Below the pieces are notes generated by a model that saw only the letters and a program-made list of their open reading frames with translations, did no database searches and was not told the origin of the DNA. Source: Magnolia sinica (lineage: Eukaryota > Streptophyta > Magnoliopsida > Magnoliales > Magnoliaceae). From it: DNA of 64,000 bases. This document shows positions 57,240-64,000 of the stretch, in pieces. The position numbers and the translations under genes were made by a program. The stretch lies in assembly GCF_029962835.1 (NCBI RefSeq), contig NC_080588.1, forward strand, positions 47,537,001-47,601,000, written 5' to 3'. The first letter of the stretch is position 1. Each line of letters opens with the position of its first letter.

Positions 57240-57900
57240 TATTAGTTTCAAATCCTCTGAGATGTTCTCCATATATTTTTTCTTTTCAACTAATGCATCT
57301 ACATCTCATGTTTTCTCAAATTGTTTAACGAAATCATATTTGGGTATGAGAGACTGTTCCTCAACTTTAGAAGTCTTGAATTGGTTCTCTGTTCCCATAG
57401 GGACAAGGATAATCTTTCTATCATCTTTAATAAATATAAATACGTTATCCTGACCTATATACGTAGCATTAATAATATTTTTTCATGGTTGACCAAGTAA
57501 CATATGACAAGCTTCCATGTCGACTGCGTCACAAAGTACTTGATCCTTATAATTTTTACCAATTGAAAATGAGATAGTGTATTGTTCGGTTACCTTTATT
57601 TTGTTGACCTCCTTAATCCATCCAACCATGTATGGAGATAGATATCTTTCTGTTTTCAGTTACAGTTTTTTCACCATTATTTTCAACATGAGATTTTCAC
57701 CGCTCCTAACATTGATGATCACATTACAGACTTTTCAGTTTATAGTGCACCTTGTTCGAAAGATGTTTTGCCATTGTAAATCTATCTCTACCTTTGGCAT
57801 GTATAACGGCTTCCTCATGATCAAACTAGTGGCATGCGATTTAGTTTTTGACAGGTCATTCCGTGTTGCAAACCTCTGGAATTCTTCGGTGTAATTTGTG
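57240..57900 (-). pseudogene. Gypsy protease-region remnant
   Basis: The minus-strand translation near 57480-57660 reads 'PYMVGWIKEVNKIKVTEQYT' and 'DQVLCDAVDMEACHMLLGQP' before a stop. It matches the retropepsin-RT linker of gypsy polyproteins ('DVVDMDACHLLLGRPW'). Stops interrupt the rest. Confidence 0.7.
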
Positions 57901-58099
57901 ACAGTTTAATTTTCCTGTCGACAATTTTGGTATTGCTGAAACAATACCTGCTCATAATCACTAAGGAGGAACCATGATCGAAGAAGGCGTCTCATCTGTG
58001 GCCATGATGAGATGGACGCCTTGTTCTATCGGGCACGTGAGAGTTGTAATTGTTCCTACCACGTAAAAACACCAAATTTCAATTTAAACATTACTAATT

Positions 58100-58336
58100 T
58101 CACCTTTTTATCTCTGGCACGTCCATGTAATCAAAGCATCGTTCTACTTTAGATAACCAGTCGAGAAAATCTTCTATGCGTAATAATCTGCTAAAACTAG
58201 AAAGTTCGGCCTTACCTCGATAGTATCTTTCAGCATGATCTAGACGATCAGCTCCATGGATTGACTGTTGGGCAAAGCCTTCATCAGGGACATCATCACT
58301 AAAGCTCGAATCATCTCGTATAGCCCTACGATTCAC
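58100..58336 (-). pseudogene. Gypsy gag remnant
   Basis: The minus-strand frame of 78 codons includes 'RIEDFLDWLSKVERCFDYMD' and 'VPEIKR', a typical retrotransposon gag motif ('FLDWLxxVExxFExxxVPE'). The upstream N-terminus is acidic and Ser-rich. The zinc knuckle is not seen. Part of the element 56290-59222. Confidence 0.75.
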
Positions 58337-59222
58337 TAGTGGTAGTGCTCTACAAAAATCATGATTATACTGTACAACAACTACGGGCGGTTGAGCATCA
58401 CCTTAGGGTCAGGGCATAATCAGCGCATCCGCAAGATGGTTGAGTGTTGCCTGTAGCTCTTACATAGTCAACTGAATCTCCCGGTGGAAATTTTTCATTC
58501 TTCTCGAAAGAGAATGAATCCCTTGATCACCATCCACGGGAATTTGGTGCATACCTTTGTTGTTTGCTATCAGCCCGAGAAGAGTCCTCGCTCTGATACC
58601 AATTGATGCAAGGATGAATGTGATGAGGTTGAGCACTGTCTTTCTCATGGGAAGAACTACTTCGAATCCACAAGGAAAAATAAGAAATTAGAAAAAAATT
58701 CAAATAAATTCAAATTTTCATTAATTGTCTGACATGTATGTCTCCATTATAACGTTAATATATTAAGAAAAAACAAAATTGTAATTACCAAAAATAGCAA
58801 AATCCTAACTCTAATAAAAATCCTAATTCTAATAAAACTCTTCTAGAGCCTAATTTCTAAAAATAAAAAATTTAAATAAAATTTTGCTAAAAAAGTCTTA
58901 GCATGATTACAAGTTGCTTCTAAAAAAGAAGAAAATCTAAAACTCTAAAAATAAGAAAATATTAAAAAATTTGGAATTACTAAAAATAGTAATTTTTTTC
59001 TTCTAAAAATTCATTTTTGAGCTAAAAGCACACATTTTCTGACGAAATGGATAGATGCTACCCACTATGTGGGTTAGTTTACCTCGGATGGCCCATTTTA
59101 GTAAAGATTGATATGTTGTGCCGCCTGTAACGATACCCAGATCAAAAGTTACCGTCAATTTATGGTCCACCTTCTTTTGGTCCAACCATGCTAAGAACAT
59201 ATCTGTGACACGTTCTACATCA

Positions 59223-61966
59223 CCCAAGGTTGAGGTGCATTTGTACAATCCAAAGGGGGAGGGCGCAAGGTTGAAGGCAAAGGTGCGCTTGCACAATCCA
59301 CATTGCTTATAGAGAGAGAGAGAGAGGCAACATTTATGGGGGAGAGGCCATCGCCTTTCTCCCTCTACCCCCTCCCGCATAGTCCATTGTTTCTCATAAG
59401 TAGCAAAAAATCCTATTAGCTACGTGCCAACATGCATAGCCTGAATTAGTTTGATATTGACTTACAAGACTTACAACATAATATCTATCTGGTCTAGTAC
59501 ATAACATAGTATACATAAGGTTGTTAATCGCATTGCCATAAAGCATGAACGACATAATTTATTTTTTGATATTAGATTAGGGGCATATATTTTTATTTAA
59601 TTTATAGTATTTACACATTGGAGTCTTGATTGGTTTGAAATTATGCATTTTGAATCGCTTTAGGAACTTCTTAATATTAAATGCCTATGATATGTATAAA
59701 AACTTCGTCAAGCAATCTCTTATAATTTTCACTCTTAATATAAAATTTGCCTCGCCAAAGTTCTTCATTTCAAAATTCAAAAATAGTCATTCTTTAGTTG
59801 AAAGTAGTATTTGCATATCTCTACTTTCTAATAAACTATCAACGACATATAGAGATAATATCAGAAAGTATCTCTTGATTTATTTTACATTTTTATAATC
59901 GTCTTCTTCACACAAAAAATTTAAAGAAAGTAATTGTATCATGAAATTTCACATACCACTGTCTTGATGATTATTTCAACTTATAAATAGATTTTAAAAT
60001 CTTACAAATCTTGCTTGTCTGAACTTTCTTATCCATGGGTTGTTTTATATAAACGTTTTCCTATAAATCTCCATTCAACATGTGTAATACATTTTCTTCA
60101 ACTAATAAGATTTGACAGATCTATGCCAGTAATAATAATAAAAAATATATATATTCAAAATTTTCTCATTTCAAGAATTCAGTGTTATTGCTAATTCGGA
60201 CATAACTTCTTGGCACTACATCAACTGAGAGAGGATCTTGTATTAGTCAATCAACAGACACATCCAAGACACTTAATTTTAATAATATTAATATGCAATA
60301 ATCATTAGTGGCCCAAAAAGGTTTAAATTGACATTACATAAATTAATTGACACAAGGCAATATAGTTATTGTCAGTTAAGCCAATTAGGCATAGTAGAAA
60401 CAATCAAAGTTGAAAGAACAATAAAAGAATCCCTCTATGACAATAGTTAGATGTCATTCACAATATGTCATATATAACAAATTATGATAACTTCACAATA
60501 TACTCATGTAATATTGCTATAAGTTTGTGCATTATAACAACACTTGTATGCCACGAAAATTACAAATACAACATTCACTGAGTATTATCATATGTTGCAA
60601 ACTTTTTGTTGGTTCTAGAAATGGAAAATATTCGACAGAAATAAATTATAAAAAAAAAAAAACCAACACCTATTAAGTTGATCCCTAATGTCCGCACCAA
60701 CAAATTACTGATATATAAACAGTTGTTGGGTCAAGGCATAAAACTACAAAACCTAGCAAGACTAAAACAAGCAAGATGCAGGCATTTGTCCTAAACTATC
60801 ACTGATCTACCCTAGAGACCGTGCCCATCCTTCAGATACCAAATAGTAAAAAAAACTATATTTTAGAAATAGTATCCATCCATAGTACCGGTAACTAGAT
60901 GAATGGATCCAATTGATTCATTACTCTACTACTCGTATTGTGCAAAGTTGGCTCTACCCTATTCTCATTCTTGATACCACGTCATATCATGTCCCTAAAT
61001 GGTATTTCTCCTCTGCCAAAAGATAAGGTGGTAGCCACATGTACAGTAGCATGTAGCAATGAACGCCACAGCTCTACACAAACAACTCAGATTAATTGAA
61101 AGTGAATTAAAAGATTGGGTGCTACAAAATTTCAATATGAGAGATTTTGGGTAATCCCACACTGGAGCATGTTCGACATTGTTTTTTAAACTGGTGTGTG
61201 GGTGTGCGAGAATTGGATTTGCTGCTCCAATTCGAACCGAACAACAATGACCCCAAGCACCAAGATAGTCAGACACGTAGTGTATGACTGAGATCTGAAG
61301 AGATCGGCCGGCCGCCTATTCAACCACTCTCACTCTATGTGTAAATTGGAATAGGCGATTTTCAGAGGGTGAGGTTCGTCCCCTCATGATGTGTTACTCC
61401 TTTGCCTTTCATACGAAAAGATATTTTAATGCAGATGAAATAAAATGAGGAAAGAAATCTTACAGTGTCATAGTACAAATGCGGAACACCTTTTTGATTG
61501 ATGAACTGTGTCCGGCGTGCGATCATATACTGAATTACCACTAAATTTATGAGCTACAGGATTATCGCTACTGATTATGTTAAGGAACGAAAATTAAAAG
61601 ACTTGGAAAGTAAAGACTATGCTATAAATGTAAATTTGCTTGATAAGGAAAGTAACAGATTACACTAGGAAAAGTAAATTGACAGGATAATTTGAAAAGG
61701 TAATTAAAAGATAGATTCAGTTTGTTTAGGTTGGTATGAGACAATTTTTCTTATTATAATCTATTTCTATTTATAGCTTTGATGCAGCCTTTATGGATCA
61801 TTCCCACATTCTGACGGTTGCTATAATCGTTCTCCACTACTTGATTTATGAATGCTTCCTACATTCTACTTCCTTTAATTCTCCTCGATCTCTGTCACTT
61901 CTACTTATGACACTTGTCATGCAGCCATTCGAGCTTGATCGCTTCTCCTCTTGACCACTCTAGTGT
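59223..61966. other. AT-rich intergenic DNA, no gene seen
   Basis: A short GA run lies near 59309-59323. Open frames (59626-59898, 60995-61276) are AT-rich and show no family signature. 59630-59800 is reminiscent of a heavily decayed copia polyprotein end but cannot be supported. Confidence 0.4.
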
Positions 61967-63244
61967 TGAGTGTGAAATATTGCATATTCCCCCTATTTAT
62001 ACGTTAGTTTTATAAACATGATAGTGCTTAATCGATTTAATTATGCATGTTTTCATGTGCGAGGTGATTTCGAAAGCTTAAGGTGAAATTGATGCTAAAA
62101 TGAAGATTTATGCTCAAAAAATTACTAAATGAAAATTTGAAGATTTAGAAATCAATAATGAAGAATTCACATGCCAAAGATCTAAGAAAATCAAGTGAGG
62201 AATGAAGAGAATCAAAGATTTGAAGTGAAGAAAAAGAATCCTGAAATTCCCCTGAAAATAAACATATTCTTGAAATTGTCTTGAAAAAACATATTATGAA
62301 ACTCTGAATCTATTTTAGGAAACTGCGTAGAGTGCGTAAATTTGAGGCAGTTTAAACTCTGAGTATATTTTGGAAATTCGCGCAGTGCATAAATTTGAGG
62401 TGGTTTCTAGATTTTTTCAACTCAGTGCGAAAATTAGAGTTCCACAATTATAAATAGGATTCCCTAGTATGCTCCAAAGCATCTTCTAGGGTTTGGAAAG
62501 GTCTCAAGGAGCATACACAAGGTGCAGCAGCCGCCAAAGAGTTTTTCTTCTTTCTTAGTTTATTTTTCATGCTTTCTTTAAGAGATTTGGTTTCAATCAT
62601 GTCTATGGTTGGCTAAACCTCTTGGCTAGGGCTAAGAGGTGAAGCTTGTAGCATGTTTGGATGTTTATTTTGCTTTGATTCTTGTTCTTATTAAACTTCA
62701 TTGATTTTTAGTTTGATATTAAGGGAATATTTTCAGTTTTCTATGATTTATTGTGACTCAAATTGTAATAGATGTTGTGATAGCTTTGGATATCTTCTTT
62801 TCCTGTTTGGAGATAATGAGATTGGTAAATCCCGTTGTTTGCCATCACCTCCTGGTATGGTAGGGTGATGGAATCCCTTCCAATCATCACAATTCTCCTC
62901 TATTGAGAATTAAGTCAATGAAAAGTTTAGATTTGATTTAAATTGCTTTATCTTCCAATTAGAAGGATAGGACTCCAATTCCAGTTGTGTTCCTTGAATC
63001 AAGTAAGGTAGCATCCTGATAGATACAAGTGGATCCTTGGCACCCTAGTTCCCACCTTTAAATTCATAAGTTTTAATCAACATTATTCACCATTACTTTT
63101 AATTATTCAGATTTTAATTTAGATATTTTTTTAGTTCTAGTTCTAGTTATTTTCAGAATATGTACAAGTTTAGTCCCTGTGGATTCGACCTCGGTCTTAC
63201 CAAGTTATTACTACATCGCGACCCCATACTTGGGGTTTTGAACA
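61967..63244 (+). mobile_element. Probable gypsy-type solo LTR
   Basis: It starts about 'tgagtgtgaaatattgcata', continues through a stretch encoding no protein (with 'tataaataggattccctag' near 62449, a possible TATA/start area), and ends with 'agtccctgtggattcgacct' and 'tacttggggttttgaaca'. That closing phrase is common at the 3' ends of a widespread plant gypsy LTR type (from memory). No primer site or second LTR is seen, and no target duplication could be confirmed. Confidence 0.55.
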
Positions 63245-63304
63245 GTACCGATCTCCTCAAGGGTCCTTCTCACACTATTTCTTTTTACACGACCCTTATC
63301 CCTT

Positions 63305-63880
63305 CATCAGGGATGCCGTTGAGCTTCTTGAAGATCGCAGGCCACCACAAGATGTTCTGAACATTCTTTAAGAACTCTAGCGACTTGGAGAAGAATACTC
63401 CAAGGCTGATCGAGAGTTTGAACGCTGCACTGCTTCACTATCATGTCTGTCAACACTTGGTGTTGAATCCAGAGCTCTGTTGGCTCATCATGAAGCAACT
63501 TGGAAGAACCAACTGCATTGGACTCGCAAACATCAATTTAATGAGGAGATGTTGCGATCAGTGAAGATCACGTGAAATAATCTGTCTGCCGACATGTTCA
63601 AGACTCATCGGCTTTACCTAGATTGTGGTCGGCCCGAAAATGAGGAATTGGTCGCATTCATCAAGTCCCAGAAAACACTCTATTGAGACCATGTAGAATC
63701 CAGTAAAGCCGAAAAGAAGTTGGCTGATTTGGAGTACGCGGTGCTCAACCACTCCTCTATAGAGCTTGTGAGTCAACATGCCTTGTGGACCAAGAGGTGA
63801 AAGATGGCAGTGAAGGTGAAAGCATCGGCTGCCAAAAGGTTTGAAGAGCTCAAATTAGCTTATTTCTATCTCGACCGTCC
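63305..63880 (+). pseudogene. Decayed coding stretch, charged and helical, unassigned
   Basis: One plus-strand frame reads 'DAVELLEDRRPPQDVLNIL', stop, then 'EEYSKADREFERCTASLSCL', 'ESRALLAHHEATWKNQLHW', 'MFKTHRLYLDCGRPENEELV' and 'SSKAEKKLADLEYAVLNHSS', with at least five in-frame stops overall. The Glu/Lys/Arg-rich text suggests a coiled coil, as in the C-terminal parts of some retrotransposon-linked plant proteins. No family can be named. A run of 11 C lies at about 63883-63893. Confidence 0.4.
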
Positions 63881-64000
63881 ACCCCCCCCCCCCTTTTGTT
63901 ATTCTATAATCAATTAGCCCTCATTTCAGGGCTTTTATTCGAATGAACTATTTATTTTTCTAACTCTCCTCGATTTGATTTTTACGACTTCCCACAATGA

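Larger units (their letters stand above)
56290..59222 (-). mobile_element. Internally deleted Ty3/gypsy retrotransposon
   Basis: Two LTRs of about 615-619 bp (56290-56904 and 58604-59222) run in direct orientation, ending TGATG...CATCA on the minus strand. The flanks CCCGA (56285-56289) and CCCAA (59223-59227) suggest a 5-bp duplication with one change. Next to the right LTR is TGGTATCAGAGC (58601-58590), an initiator tRNA-Met primer site, so the element reads on the minus strand. Order: gag remnant, protease region, start of reverse transcriptase joined directly to the integrase C-terminal part. Most of RT, RNase H and integrase is gone. The left LTR start has lost its TG. Confidence 0.85.

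Noticed and set aside
59626..59898. Copia polyprotein end
   Set aside because: Only a vague resemblance in an AT-rich frame; no motif can be pointed to.

Overview
This is plant nuclear DNA, almost entirely transposable-element and repeat sequence, with one clearly intact host-gene segment. Plant-type gene families (PTEN2, RopGAP, GIP1-like, KIN-7), CT-rich leaders, CACTA/hAT/LTR elements and TTTAGG-type arrays all say angiosperm. Many dispersed MITE-like repeats carry 'tgggcccacc...accgtccat' motifs; I associate these with magnoliid genomes, but that is memory and a weak inference.

Layout. 1-14870: degenerate TTTAGG arrays (561-1745 and 7916-11533), split by an LTR-like insertion (E1, 1746-7915, TSD TAGGT). 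Next come a tandem cassette (11534-12060), minus-strand KIN-7 kinesin exons (12970-13634), and a start exon with a CT-rich leader (14491-14870). 14872-16540: MITE-like repeats. 16541-38315: a 21.8-kb CACTA element with perfect 14-bp terminal inverted repeats, ATA target duplication and 'gctacgg' subterminal repeats. It contains TTTAGG arrays split by E2 (23402-27430), a second copy of the tandem cassette, and exon fragments of at least six host genes (PTB3-like, CCR4-like, RopGAP, a WD40 protein, GIP1-like, CK2 beta). All but RopGAP lie on the minus strand, downstream of a CT-rich leader. No transposase was recognised. 38316-43474: the rest of the MITE split by the CACTA, then E3 (38681-43474, TSD ATCAA).

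43475-51900: tandem repeats, an array of 'gagacgg' motifs, a copia-like LTR with primer-binding site (46793-48856), a MITE (49071-49529) and a TRIM-like element (50880-51440). 51933-53463: the last three exons of a PTEN2-type phosphatase gene, intact, plus strand. No 5' PTEN2 exon was found in the 52 kb upstream, so either an intron is very large or this is a 5'-truncated copy. 53464-64000: a hAT MITE (55547-56217), an internally deleted Ty3/gypsy element (56290-59222), a gypsy-type solo LTR (about 61967-63244) and a decayed coding stretch.

The main discovery is the gene-capturing CACTA element and the parallel architecture at 1-14870. In both, a TTTAGG array abuts the same unidentified tandem cassette, then come captured host exons in the same orientation, then a 'ctaaatccc' tract and a CT-rich leader. 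This suggests a family of exon-shuffling elements with constant ends and variable captured cargo. All product calls are from reading the translations; no database search was possible.
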